Of a stretch of DNA of 24,339 nt, positions 1 to 8,126 are shown piece by piece. The position numbers and the translations under genes are program-made. Each line of letters opens with the position of its first letter. The first letter of the stretch is position 1. The notes under the pieces were generated by a model that was given only the letters and a program-made list of their open reading frames with translations, did no database searches and was not told where the DNA came from. This stretch comes from a virus, in the IMG/VR virus record IMGVR_UViG_3300042878_001846, positions 1 through 24,339 of that record; one strand, given 5' to 3'.

Positions 1-612
1 AGATTTTTAGATTTGAATAGTTCAACTGGTTATCCTGATATTAGGAGACCTTTGACTGAAGATGAATTTTGGGTTGATGAACCTTATAAATCCTACTATG
101 GTTACGGGTGGATGAGAAGATATAGAGAAAAGTTAATGGAACATGTTTCACATTTAGGGAATATGGAAATCTGTATTGCAAGAGGCACCGCAGTATTTGG
201 GCCTTATGACAACTTTGATTTGAAAACTTGTCACGTGGTTCCTGCATTAATCAAAAGATTATTGAGTGGGGAAGACCCTTTCGTTGTGTGGGGGTCTCCT
301 GATGTCGTACGAGACTTTTTATACGTGAAAGATGTGGTAAAAGGTGGATTGTTAATTCTTGAAAAAGGAGAATCCATGAGACCATATAATTTGGGATATG
401 GTGGGGGAATAACTATAGGTGAGATTGTGAATACGATAGTCGAAGTAAGTGGTTTAAATCCTGAAATAACTTGGGACAATTCTAAACCCACTACCATTCC
501 TTTCCGAGCGGTTAGTATTGAACGAATAAAAAATGAACTTGGATTTGAGCCATCGTATACTTTTCAAGAGGGTATACAAGAAACTTTGAATTGGTTTAAT
601 AATCATGATTAA
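1..612 (+). CDS. NAD-dependent epimerase/dehydratase, GDP-L-fucose synthase-like, C-terminal part
   Basis: The frame is open to base 1, so the gene enters from the left edge and its Rossmann GxxGxxG part lies outside the window. The visible part begins at the LNSSTGYP strand, which corresponds to the SS..YG active-site segment of extended SDRs. It continues through a YGWMRRYRE helix, where the YxxxK tyrosine sits and Lys appears to be Arg. Then come the substrate-binding stretch with PYDNFD and HVVPALIKR, the VVWGSPDVVRDFLYVKDV strand typical of the GDP-fucose synthase/WcaG group, and the final GFEPSYTFQEGI helix. It probably makes or finishes a deoxy-hexose nucleotide together with the GDP-mannose dehydratase-like gene at 1735. 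It overlaps the next gene by 8 bases. Family membership is confident; exact substrate is not. Confidence 0.85.
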   Translation, partial: RFLDLNSSTGYPDIRRPLTEDEFWVDEPYKSYYGYGWMRRYREKLMEHVSHLGNMEICIARGTAVFGPYDNFDLKTCHVVPALIKRLLSGEDPFVVWGSPDVVRDFLYVKDVVKGGLLILEKGESMRPYNLGYGGGITIGEIVNTIVEVSGLNPEITWDNSKPTTIPFRAVSIERIKNELGFEPSYTFQEGIQETLNWFNNHD

Positions 613-1735
613 TTATCGATTTAAAAAAAACGTTTTGTTGATAAATCAGAGTCCTTCCCTTGGAAGTATTTCTGATATAACAAAACTCATTGAAGAGGTA
701 AGACCAGAAAGCCACGCTATAATTTGGGGACCTTGGGAAGCTACTGATTTTAGATTTGAAGAATACTTAAAACACAATTATAAAGAATTCCCAAATCATC
801 CAATAAATTTTTTAGAATTTGAAAATACATTACTTAAATACAACATAAAATGTTATCTTCTTGTTGGATGTGATTACAGTGACGCTTACTCTAATATAAA
901 AACAAATCCAATAAAAAACTTCGAGGTTTTATTTTGGCCAACAGCATTACTTCATTACACTTACTATGGAATGATAAATTTTTATGGTAAAAAACCTTCC
1001 GATCTGTTTAATCCATATAAAACTATTGATAAACTTTATTTGAATTTGAATAATCATGATAGGAATCACCGTATTATGATGATGGATTTATTATGTAAGT
1101 TCGAGTTGTTTCACTGTGGTATCAATACATGGAACAGTGAAATACATGAGGGACAGTTTAAGTATTTTAAACCACAAAAGTTAATTTTTGATGACTTCAA
1201 TGAAAAAATAACTCAATCAACAAGAATTTTTTCAGAAAAATTACTTACTGCACCTAATTTAATTGATGTTGTCACAGAGACATGTCCAATTCTTGGTGGT
1301 TGGGATTTTCGTGAATCAAATAAAGGATATATTTTTCATACTGAAAAAACCTTCAAAAGTATTTTACTTGGTAAACCTTTTTTAGTTTTAGGTAATAAAG
1401 GACAAAATATGAATTTACAAAAGTATGGAATTACTTTATTTGAAAATATTTTTGATTATTCGTTTGATAAATCTGAGTCATTATATTTTAGGTGTTTGGG
1501 AATTATAGATAATCTTTATGAATATAAAAGTAAAAATTTTGGTGAAGTACGGGATATGGTAATCAACATGTTAATCTCTAATATTGACACAGCAACGGCA
1601 ATTGTTTATAATGATGTATATATTCCAATTTTGTTGAGACAAATAATTCATGAAAATAAAGATGATTATAAAGTTCTTTTTAAAAATTATGATGAATGGA
1701 GGTTAAACGAAAACATATTTAAAGAGATATATTAA
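605..1735 (+). CDS. Putative glycosyltransferase-like protein (GT10/exostosin-type C-terminal motif)
   Basis: This 376-residue protein has no signal peptide or membrane segment. Two motifs are shared with the proteins at 4404 and 13532. The first is a strand followed by N.....HR (LNLNNHDRNHRI, about residues 146-157). The second is VVTET (222-226), followed about 20 residues later by HTEKTF (245-250) and a PFLVLGNKG loop. The arrangement '(V/I)TET ... (T/S)EK(T/S)(F/Y) ... P' recalls the nucleotide-sugar-binding half of GT10 fucosyltransferases and exostosins, where a Glu-Lys pair contacts the donor. Its position between two GDP-deoxysugar genes supports a role in transferring such a sugar. 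The start is an ATG inside the end of the preceding gene, and the stop overlaps the next ATG (TAATG). The family call is inferred from motifs and context. Confidence 0.5.
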   Translation: MINYRFKKNVLLINQSPSLGSISDITKLIEEVRPESHAIIWGPWEATDFRFEEYLKHNYKEFPNHPINFLEFENTLLKYNIKCYLLVGCDYSDAYSNIKTNPIKNFEVLFWPTALLHYTYYGMINFYGKKPSDLFNPYKTIDKLYLNLNNHDRNHRIMMMDLLCKFELFHCGINTWNSEIHEGQFKYFKPQKLIFDDFNEKITQSTRIFSEKLLTAPNLIDVVTETCPILGGWDFRESNKGYIFHTEKTFKSILLGKPFLVLGNKGQNMNLQKYGITLFENIFDYSFDKSESLYFRCLGIIDNLYEYKSKNFGEVRDMVINMLISNIDTATAIVYNDVYIPILLRQIIHENKDDYKVLFKNYDEWRLNENIFKEIY

Positions 1736-2745
1736 TGAATGTACTAATAACAGGAGTCTTAGGTATGGTTGGGTCACATATGTTAGATTTTCTTTTAGAA
1801 AAATCAGAAGTGAAAATCTATGGATTCTGTAGATGGAATGAATCAATGGACAACATTGAGCATTTGACGGAAATCATCAACAATACTGAAAGAGTTAAAT
1901 TAATCTACGGAGACTTAAATGACTTTAGTTCGATAGTCAACGCATTAGATATATCTAAACCTGATTATGTTTTTCATCTCGGTGCACAATCTTATCCTCA
2001 AACAAGTTTTGATTCACCCATCGAAACATTACAAACAAATATCATTGGTACTGCTAATCTATTAGAGGCGCTAAGAAAGTCTCCATATAGAGACGCGATG
2101 ATACATGTTTGTGCTTCGAGTGAAATATTTGGGAGGGTAAGTAAAGACAAATTACCTATTGATGAAGAGTGTTCATTACATCCCGCGTCACCATACGCAA
2201 TTTCTAAAGTTGGAACTGATTTGATTGGTAGATACTATGGTGAAGCCTACAAAATGAATGTAATGACAACCAGAATGTTTACACATACAGGTCCGAGGAG
2301 AGGTGATGTATTTCATGAATCTACATTTGCGAAACAAATTGCAATGATAGAGTATGGATTACAGGAACCAAAAATATTTGTTGGTAATTTGGATTCACTT
2401 AGAACATATGCCGACGTAAGAGATGCTGTCAAAGCGTATTGGATGTTATTGAATATCAATCCATCACCTGGTGAATATTATAATATTGGAGGAGATTATA
2501 CTTGTAAAGTCGAAGACACTTTGAAATATCTTATATCCAAATCATTCATGAGAAATGAAATTGAAATTGTTGTTGACCCAAATAGATTAAGACCAATAGA
2601 TGCGGACTTACAAATACCCGACACAACCAAATTCAAAGAATTGACTGGATGGGAGCCGAAGATTCCTTTTAATAAAACAATGGACGACCTGTTGGATTAT
2701 TGGAGAGACAGAATAAATAAAGGTCGTAAATTTCTAAATAGATAA
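1735..2745 (+). CDS. GDP-mannose 4,6-dehydratase-like SDR
   Basis: A full-length extended short-chain dehydrogenase of 336 residues. The NAD(P)-binding glycine motif TGVLGMVG is at residues 6-13. ASSEIFG (127-133) supplies the Ser and Glu expected of 4,6-dehydratases, and YAISK (154-158) is an intact YxxxK. RMFTHTGPRRGD and the GNLDSLRTYADVRD segment match the GDP-mannose dehydratase group, where GNLD.+R is a substrate-pocket signature. The known family reaction is GDP-D-mannose to GDP-4-keto-6-deoxymannose, the entry point to GDP-fucose, rhamnose or related sugars. The partial epimerase at the left edge could take the next step. It could instead be an Rmd-type reductase, although the Ser-Glu pair argues for dehydration. 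It overlaps the previous stop by one base. Confidence 0.8.
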   Translation: MNVLITGVLGMVGSHMLDFLLEKSEVKIYGFCRWNESMDNIEHLTEIINNTERVKLIYGDLNDFSSIVNALDISKPDYVFHLGAQSYPQTSFDSPIETLQTNIIGTANLLEALRKSPYRDAMIHVCASSEIFGRVSKDKLPIDEECSLHPASPYAISKVGTDLIGRYYGEAYKMNVMTTRMFTHTGPRRGDVFHESTFAKQIAMIEYGLQEPKIFVGNLDSLRTYADVRDAVKAYWMLLNINPSPGEYYNIGGDYTCKVEDTLKYLISKSFMRNEIEIVVDPNRLRPIDADLQIPDTTKFKELTGWEPKIPFNKTMDDLLDYWRDRINKGRKFLNR

Positions 2746-2746
2746 A

Positions 2747-3169
2747 ATGGAGAAAAGAAAATACTTACCCACACTAGCGGAGTTAATTGACAGAATGAGT
2801 ATTTCGCAACTGAAAGAAGTTTTTATTCCTGAACACAAAGAGGAATATGCTCAAGAGATTAGAGATATCGAACATGATATTGATTTGATACTTCAAGAAA
2901 ATAAAGGAATTGTCGATGCTAAGACGGTTCGTGCGATTGTTGTTTTGGCTCAAACAAACTTACACATTTGGCACAATGAGTCCAATTATAGAAAAGGAAT
3001 TAAAGAGGGAAATAACTTAGAATTAACTCATGGGTTAAATGGAGTTCGTAATACTGCAAAAAATAGAATACAAGAAATTGTAGGTGGTAGAAAAGATTAT
3101 AAAACTGATTGTTTAGCTGCTGAGTTCAAGGATTGGGGAATTAGTTGGGATGATAAAAAAATCGACTGA
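2747..3169 (+). CDS. Small helical protein of unknown function
   Basis: A 140-residue soluble protein that is charged and predicted mainly helical from its composition (runs such as IRDIEHDIDLILQEN). It has no Cys motif or recognisable catalytic motif. Trp and His cluster in the middle (LHIWHNESNYR), and an acidic DWGISWDD tail ends the protein. I have the impression of similar small proteins in glycan clusters of large marine phages but cannot name a family. It starts one base after the preceding stop and precedes the oxygenase by 5 bases, so it is co-transcribed with sugar-nucleotide genes. Confidence 0.7.
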   Translation: MEKRKYLPTLAELIDRMSISQLKEVFIPEHKEEYAQEIRDIEHDIDLILQENKGIVDAKTVRAIVVLAQTNLHIWHNESNYRKGIKEGNNLELTHGLNGVRNTAKNRIQEIVGGRKDYKTDCLAAEFKDWGISWDDKKID

Positions 3170-3174
3170 AGATA

Positions 3175-3786
3175 ATGTATGATGTAAACAAATATGAATT
3201 ATCTGAATTAGGTTACACAGTAATCGATGATTTTTTACCTATTGATGTTGCTAAAAAAATACAAGATTTATTTTTCACACAAAATTCTTGGGAATTAATA
3301 CATCAAATAAAAGAAAATCATTATGAACATGTATTCAAAACCCAATCCCCTTATTTACCTAAAAGTAATGAAATCTATTCGGCTAAATTCAGAAGGTCAT
3401 TCACTTTGGAACAAAATGAGGATTTAAAAAGAATATACGATGAATTCTTTGTTCCCATACTCAGAGAAGTTTCTCCATTTGAATTAAATGAATTTGATAT
3501 TAGATGTCATAAGTCAGAAAATGGTGATTATTTTAGGACTCATATTGATGGTTATGCTGGAAGTATTAATTTGATTTATTATGTAAATGAAAAATGGGTT
3601 TGGGATTGGGGAGGAATTTTGAACATCGCAGATGATAATGATTTTGATTTCAATAAACAAATTTTACCCAAGTTCAATAGAGTTACGTTGTTGAATAATA
3701 AAGTTTTCAAATCTCCTCATTTTGTTTCATCAGTCGAGGAATTTGCCCAACATCATAGATATTCAATAGTATCTTTTAACAAATAA
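3175..3786 (+). CDS. 2OG-Fe(II) oxygenase, prolyl-4-hydroxylase-like
   Basis: This 203-residue protein has a double-stranded beta-helix oxygenase layout. The HxD iron-binding pair is H123-I-D125 (RTHIDGY). It is followed by the strand INLIYYVNEKW, a GG turn (WDWGGILNI), the distal iron ligand H182 (SPHFVSSV) and the 2-oxoglutarate-binding R195 (HRYSIVSF). An N-terminal segment (YTVIDDFLPIDVAKKIQ) is the usual prolyl hydroxylase opening. It would hydroxylate a small molecule, a sugar or a protein side chain, with oxidative decarboxylation of 2-oxoglutarate; the substrate is unknown. Unlike the oxygenases on the minus strand, it lacks the Leu-Ile C-terminus (it ends SFNK). Confidence 0.85.
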   Translation: MYDVNKYELSELGYTVIDDFLPIDVAKKIQDLFFTQNSWELIHQIKENHYEHVFKTQSPYLPKSNEIYSAKFRRSFTLEQNEDLKRIYDEFFVPILREVSPFELNEFDIRCHKSENGDYFRTHIDGYAGSINLIYYVNEKWVWDWGGILNIADDNDFDFNKQILPKFNRVTLLNNKVFKSPHFVSSVEEFAQHHRYSIVSFNK

Positions 3787-3789
3787 ATT

Positions 3790-4419
3790 ATGATAAAAAA
3801 TATAGATAATTATCCAATAGTTAGAGAACACAACTGGAATGAAGAAGAACTTATTCATTTTGAAAATAAAATAGTTGAAAGTTGGGACTCTGGTAAAATA
3901 CGAGGCCCTGTTCATTTGAGTGGAGGTAATGAAAAACCTCTTATCGAAATTTTCAAAAGAATTTCAGAGAATGATTGGGTATTTTCTACATGGAGGTCTC
4001 ATTATCATGCTTTACTTAAAGGAGTATCACCTGATTGGTTAGAAACTGAGATATTAGAAGGTAGATCAATAACAATTGTTAATAAAGATGAAAAATTTTA
4101 TAGTTCTGCAATCGTTGGTGGTATATTACCAATTGCGGTTGGGGTCGCTATGTCCAACAAAATGAAAGGTATTGATGAAACTGTATGGTGTTTTGTTGGA
4201 GATATGACATTCGAGACAGGAACATTTATGGAAAATTACAAGTATGCAAAAAATTTCAATTTACCAATCAGATTTGTTGTCGAAGATAATGAGGTGTCGA
4301 CCAATACACCAACAATCGAAACTTGGGTTAAGAAAAGTGAAATACCTGAAGATGTTATTTGGTATAAATATAAAAAAGAGTGGCCGCACTACGGAACAGG
4401 AAAATGGGTAATATTTTAA
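3790..4419 (+). CDS. Thiamine-diphosphate enzyme, E1-alpha/transketolase-N-like subunit (short)
   Basis: The 209-residue sequence contains the ThDP/Mg-binding fold. VGGILPIAVGVA is the GxxxPxAxG helix. The canonical GDG..(about 27)..NN motif is represented by GDM (137-139) and DNEVS (166-170). The usual E1-alpha runs to well over 300 residues; this one ends soon after the ThDP motif with PHYGTGKWVIF. The pyrimidine-binding half is a separate gene at 5603, so the two probably assemble into one enzyme acting on a 2-keto acid or ketose. In a glycan cluster such a pair could transfer a two-carbon unit to make a branched or modified sugar; that is inference. The asparagine pair is reduced to Asp-Asn. 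Confidence 0.8.
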   Translation: MIKNIDNYPIVREHNWNEEELIHFENKIVESWDSGKIRGPVHLSGGNEKPLIEIFKRISENDWVFSTWRSHYHALLKGVSPDWLETEILEGRSITIVNKDEKFYSSAIVGGILPIAVGVAMSNKMKGIDETVWCFVGDMTFETGTFMENYKYAKNFNLPIRFVVEDNEVSTNTPTIETWVKKSEIPEDVIWYKYKKEWPHYGTGKWVIF

Positions 4420-5606
4420 ATTTTGTGTATGACGGTGTCGATGTTACCGAACAAAGTATCCGAGGATATGCGGAAGGCTATCTTGGTTTATACGATTTTA
4501 AGGTATTCGATATAAATCAAATTCCTGACGACGGTGAAAAGTACTACTATTTTTTTGAACATCGATACTATTTGGCAGTAAAAAGTATTTCAGATGGCAA
4601 ATTACCGATAAGTGATGAAATATTAAATTTATTAAAAACTAATCCTAACTTTAATATAATTTTCAGTAATGATGCGGAATCGGATGATGATTTTTTAATT
4701 GAATATCTCGATAAGACATTCAAAGGTTTGGGTGTAGATACAAGTAAAATAGTGGTAATCAATTGTAATGAAAGAAATACTGACTTGAAAATTAGGTTAA
4801 ATACTTTAATAAAAACGCATACAACTAATAATGGTAAATTTGCGTACTCCAAAGAATTATCTAGATTTCCTTACCAATATAATGAAAAAAGAAATTTTTT
4901 ATTCATGTGTTATAATCGATCAGTCAAAAGTCATCGGTTTGCACTACTTGTTCACTTGATGAGACACAATATAATTGACACAATAGATTGGAGTTGGATT
5001 CGTGGACATGAAATTATGAAACATTACTTGAAATCGGAACATGATTTAATGAACAGTTGGTTTCTCAACGAGATTTTTAGTAAAAAGGAGATAATAGAGT
5101 ATAAAAGTGAGATAATGGATTTGGCTGAAGTACAAATAAAGAAAAGTGTCAATGAAAGTAATTACGAAGTTGATGGGGAAGGACATCGTTTTGATACACA
5201 GGCGTCTTATTCTAATAATCCATATTCAAATTCATATATCAATATTGTTACTGAGACCAATTTTTATAAGAATGATATTGTTATTTTGAGTGAAAAATCA
5301 TTTATCCCATTATATTTTTCACAAATACCGATTATCATGTCTAGCGTTAATCATATACAAAAAATGAGAGATAGACACGGATTTGATTTTTTTGATGATA
5401 TTGTGAATCATAGTTATGATAGAGAACCCGATTTCAAAAAAAGATTCAAAATGATTGTAGATGAAATTATTCGATTGAATGGAAAAAAAGAAGAAATTGA
5501 AATCTTCTTCAAAGAAAATAAAAATCGTTTTGATAGGAATGTTCGAATAGTTGAAGATTTAATAAAAGATAAAACAGATTATAATTTTTATAATAGTTTA
5601 AGATGA
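4404..5606 (+). CDS. Putative glycosyltransferase-like protein, divergent member of the TET/SEK family
   Basis: I prefer the ATG at 4404 (400 residues, MGNILNFVYDG) over a GTG at 4380, which would add eight poorly conserved residues and deepen the overlap with the upstream gene. Motifs match the proteins at 605 and 13532. NFLFMCYNRSVKSHRF is the 'strand-N-R-x3-HR' motif. VTET (282-285) is followed by LSEKSF (about 295-300) and a HGFDFFDDIVNHSYD segment, which parallels the GF.TF.....YD segment of the 13532 protein. It lies between the two ThDP-enzyme half genes and overlaps both (16 bases upstream, ATGA overlap downstream). No signal peptide or membrane segment. A nucleotide-sugar transferase role is plausible but unproven. 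Confidence 0.5.
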   Translation: MGNILNFVYDGVDVTEQSIRGYAEGYLGLYDFKVFDINQIPDDGEKYYYFFEHRYYLAVKSISDGKLPISDEILNLLKTNPNFNIIFSNDAESDDDFLIEYLDKTFKGLGVDTSKIVVINCNERNTDLKIRLNTLIKTHTTNNGKFAYSKELSRFPYQYNEKRNFLFMCYNRSVKSHRFALLVHLMRHNIIDTIDWSWIRGHEIMKHYLKSEHDLMNSWFLNEIFSKKEIIEYKSEIMDLAEVQIKKSVNESNYEVDGEGHRFDTQASYSNNPYSNSYINIVTETNFYKNDIVILSEKSFIPLYFSQIPIIMSSVNHIQKMRDRHGFDFFDDIVNHSYDREPDFKKRFKMIVDEIIRLNGKKEEIEIFFKENKNRFDRNVRIVEDLIKDKTDYNFYNSLR

Positions 5607-6142
5607 CACAGGATACGAGATATAAAGACGCACTTACAAACTCAATGACATTTTTAGGTAAACAATCCGACACGGTTTTTATCGGACAACAGACTTTGTA
5701 TCCTGGAAATCCTATGAGTACTACTTTGGGTAATGTACCAAAAGATAAAATAATTGAATTACCAGTAATGGAAGATTCTCAAATGGGTATGTCTTTAGGT
5801 ATGGCTATGACTGGAGATTTTGTCATTACATTTTATCCAAGATGGGATTTTCTGATTTGTGCTACAAATCAACTATTGAATCATTTGGATAAAATAAAAT
5901 TAATGAGTAATAATCAATTCAATCCAAACATAATTATTAGATTGGGTAAAGGATCTGATTACCCGATAGATCCGGGCCATCAACATAAAGGTGATTATTT
6001 TTTAGAGTATCAATCACTATGTAAAAATATTACTTTTCACAACCTATTATCTCATGAGATAATCGAAGATAAATATAAAGAAGCTTACGATAAGGGAGGA
6101 ATCCACGTTATTGTTGAATACCCACAATTATATACGCAATGA
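5603..6142 (+). CDS. Thiamine-diphosphate enzyme, E1-beta/transketolase-pyrimidine-like subunit (short)
   Basis: The 179 residues correspond to the pyrimidine-binding domain of E1-beta or transketolase. The catalytic Glu that activates the ThDP aminopyrimidine is E57 in PVMEDSQMGMSLGMAM. It is followed by the typical FYPRWDFLICATNQL helix and a G...DPGHQHKGD segment with H126 and H128. Normal E1-beta chains are roughly twice this size because they carry a transketolase C-terminal domain, which is absent here. It pairs logically with the ThDP-binding half at 3790, and the two are separated by a glycosyltransferase-like gene. The start overlaps the preceding stop (ATGA), as does its stop with the next gene. 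Confidence 0.75.
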   Translation: MTQDTRYKDALTNSMTFLGKQSDTVFIGQQTLYPGNPMSTTLGNVPKDKIIELPVMEDSQMGMSLGMAMTGDFVITFYPRWDFLICATNQLLNHLDKIKLMSNNQFNPNIIIRLGKGSDYPIDPGHQHKGDYFLEYQSLCKNITFHNLLSHEIIEDKYKEAYDKGGIHVIVEYPQLYTQ

Positions 6143-6930
6143 AAAAAATTACAGATTCTTGTGAATTAATAAGTAGTAGAGTTGATTTCAAACCAACTGT
6201 GGGAGTGATATTAGGTTCTGGATTAGGAAAAATAGTTGAAAAACTCCAAAATCCAATTATCATAAATTATCGAGACATACCCAATTTTTTAAATACAGGG
6301 ATTGAAGGACATAGTGGTAATTTAGTGTTTGGTCAAATAGGTGAAATCAACTTAGTTTTGATGCAGGGTAGGAATCATTATTATGAAGGTCATACGATGC
6401 AGGATATTACATATCCCATAAGAGTTATGAAATCATTAGGGGTTGAAAATTTGATAACTACCAATGCTGTTGGAGGAATTAATGAAACCTTTAAAGTTGG
6501 GGATATAATGTTAGTTAATGATCACATTAATTTGATGGGGAGTAATCCTTTGATTGGAGAACTCCAAGGAGAAAAATTTATCGATATGTCATCCGTGTAT
6601 GATAAAAAACTTATTAATGTAGGTTTATCATGTGGGAATAAAAATAATTTTGGAGTTAAAGAAGGTATTCTTGCGGCATTATCAGGTCCTACGTATGAAA
6701 CTCCTGCCGAGTATAGATTTTTGAAATTGATAGGGGCAGATGCGGTAGGTATGTCAACAATACCTGAAGTTATTGTCGGAAAACAATTGGAAATGAGAAT
6801 ATTTTCAATGTCGATAGTGACTAATGTGGTGGGGTCTTCTGATGTAAATCATAACGAAGTACAAACCGTGGCTAACCAATCAGTTAATAATGTTTGGTTA
6901 ATACTAAATGATGTGATAAAATGTCTTTGA
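6139..6930 (+). CDS. Purine nucleoside phosphorylase, family 2 (trimeric PunA/MTAP type)
   Basis: A 263-residue, full-length member. The diagnostic blocks are GSGLG (26-30), GRNHYYEG (77-84), TNAVGGIN (108-115), DHINLMGSNPL, GPTYETPAE (183-191) and GMSTIPE (204-210). Asn at the end of SIVTN (229) corresponds to the base-specificity Asn of 6-oxopurine phosphorylases, whereas methylthioadenosine phosphorylases have Asp. It should therefore split inosine or guanosine with phosphate into base and ribose-1-phosphate. In this context it could salvage purines for GDP-sugars or release ribose-1-phosphate as a sugar precursor; both are inference. It overlaps the neighbours by 4 and 10 bases, so it is firmly within the operon. 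Confidence 0.92.
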   Translation: MKKITDSCELISSRVDFKPTVGVILGSGLGKIVEKLQNPIIINYRDIPNFLNTGIEGHSGNLVFGQIGEINLVLMQGRNHYYEGHTMQDITYPIRVMKSLGVENLITTNAVGGINETFKVGDIMLVNDHINLMGSNPLIGELQGEKFIDMSSVYDKKLINVGLSCGNKNNFGVKEGILAALSGPTYETPAEYRFLKLIGADAVGMSTIPEVIVGKQLEMRIFSMSIVTNVVGSSDVNHNEVQTVANQSVNNVWLILNDVIKCL

Positions 6931-7355
6931 TTAAACGTAAAGTATATACTGGAGGCACATTTGATTTATTCCATAGTGGACATGTCAACTTCTTACGTCA
7001 ATGTAAAGAGGTTGGAGATTATGTGGTAGTATCTTTAAACACGGATGAATTTATACACAGATATAAAGGAGAATATCCCATCATTAATTATGAAGATAGG
7101 AAAAAAGTATTACTAAGTTGTAAATATGTTGATGAGGTAATCCCAAACAGTGAAGGTGAAGATTCAAAACCTACAATACTTTCTGTAAATCCAAAATTTA
7201 TAGTAATCGGAAGTGATTGGGCAAAAAAGGATTATTACAAACAAATGAATTTTACACAAAATTGGTTGGACGACAATGGGTTTGTTTTAATTTACATTCC
7301 ATACACTGAAGATGTTTCCACAACGGAAATTAAAAAAAGATTAAAACTTAATTGA
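6921..7355 (+). CDS. Cytidylyltransferase-like nucleotidyltransferase (TagD type)
   Basis: A 144-residue single-domain nucleotidyltransferase. The TGGTFDLFHSGH segment holds the HxGH nucleotide-binding motif (H18-S-G-H21), and the C-terminal VSTTEIKKR (132-140) is the ISTT.I..R signature. The family transfers CMP or AMP to a phosphorylated alcohol or sugar-phosphate: glycerol-3-phosphate cytidylyltransferase, heptose-1-phosphate adenylyltransferase and relatives. Length and motif spacing fit the TagD branch, but the substrate cannot be fixed from sequence. It would supply an activated building block for the glycan made by this cluster. It overlaps the phosphorylase gene by 10 bases and is the last gene before the only plus-strand gap. 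Confidence 0.85.
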   Translation: MSLIKRKVYTGGTFDLFHSGHVNFLRQCKEVGDYVVVSLNTDEFIHRYKGEYPIINYEDRKKVLLSCKYVDEVIPNSEGEDSKPTILSVNPKFIVIGSDWAKKDYYKQMNFTQNWLDDNGFVLIYIPYTEDVSTTEIKKRLKLN

Positions 7356-7362
7356 AAATTTG

Positions 7363-7377
7363 TATAATTTAATTATA
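7363..7377. promoter_or_regulatory. Perfect 7-bp inverted repeat containing TATAAT, possible promoter/operator
   Basis: TATAATT-T-AATTATA is a perfect palindrome with a one-base centre. It fills half of the 30-base gap between the nucleotidyltransferase and the gene at 7386, the only plus-strand gap longer than 5 bases. The TATAAT could be a -10 element placing transcription just ahead of the ATG, but no -35 at normal spacing is seen; TTGAAA lies only 5 bases upstream. It could also simply be AT-rich leader. Confidence 0.3.
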
Positions 7378-7385
7378 TTAAAACT

Positions 7386-8126
7386 ATGAAGACTGCGGTA
7401 TTAGTTTCAGGAATGTGTAGACAATTTGACATTGCGGTCAAGTCTTGGAAATTTTTGAATGACTTGGATTGTGATGTATATTTTTCGACTTGGAAAAAAT
7501 CAGTTCAATCGAGTAAAGTTTTAAACATGCACGTCGAAGAAGATATTACAGAAAACACTATCCTTGAACATATACCCACAGCAAAAATCAAAATTTATGA
7601 TGTCAATGATTTTGATTTTCCTGGAGACATATCTTATCATAATGACAAGCATCTTTTTTTAATGAAAAGTTCATTAAACATGATAAAAGAAAGTGGTGTT
7701 GAATATGATATGTTAATTGTGACAAGACCTGACAACTATTCATTTTACAATTATACACCCGAATTTTATTCCAACTTTGTCAATGAAGGAATTATTTATG
7801 GGCTTACTCCAATATACATCACAGGAAAACCTTCTAAAGAAATTTACTTTTTAGTAGAATATTTTTTTATGGGGGATTTCAAAACATTGTTTAATGTAAT
7901 TGATAGTCTTCCAACAACAATGCCTGGTAATATTCATACTGAATTCGCAAGAGAAATATTGAAGTTGGACTATTATGTTGTTCAATTACCCGATTTAGAT
8001 ATAAAATTAATAAGACCAAATGTGAGAGGATTAAAACCTGAAGAGATTAATAATGCTTCAGTTTTTGATAAATTCATGGATTGGGGACAAAATGAAGGAT
8101 TTAAAAGAAATAGAAATTTAATATGA
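7386..8126 (+). CDS. Putative glycosyltransferase-like protein ending in Asn-Leu-Ile
   Basis: A 246-residue soluble protein. It opens with a strand MKTAVLVSGMCRQF and DVYFSTWKKS, which resembles the start of viral and bacterial glycan-cluster proteins of the 'lisGq.R....s...W' type. The central strand MLIVTRPDNY has an acidic residue where GT-A enzymes keep their metal-binding Asp. There are no membrane segments. It is the only plus-strand protein with the exact Leu-Ile C-terminus seen throughout the minus-strand block (RNRNLI). It follows the palindromic gap, and its stop overlaps the next ATG in ATATGA. The glycosyltransferase role is a guess from fold-like motifs and context. Confidence 0.5.
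   Translation: MKTAVLVSGMCRQFDIAVKSWKFLNDLDCDVYFSTWKKSVQSSKVLNMHVEEDITENTILEHIPTAKIKIYDVNDFDFPGDISYHNDKHLFLMKSSLNMIKESGVEYDMLIVTRPDNYSFYNYTPEFYSNFVNEGIIYGLTPIYITGKPSKEIYFLVEYFFMGDFKTLFNVIDSLPTTMPGNIHTEFAREILKLDYYVVQLPDLDIKLIRPNVRGLKPEEINNASVFDKFMDWGQNEGFKRNRNLI

Noticed and set aside
4380-4404. GTG start for the second glycosyltransferase-like gene
   Set aside because: The ATG at 4404 gives a shorter overlap and a sensible N-terminus; the eight extra residues look like out-of-frame readthrough of the upstream gene's C-terminus.
3790-6142. A single ThDP enzyme broken by frameshift or by insertion of a gene
   Set aside because: Both halves have proper starts and stops with overlaps, and the intervening gene is itself intact, so this looks like a natural two-subunit arrangement rather than decay.
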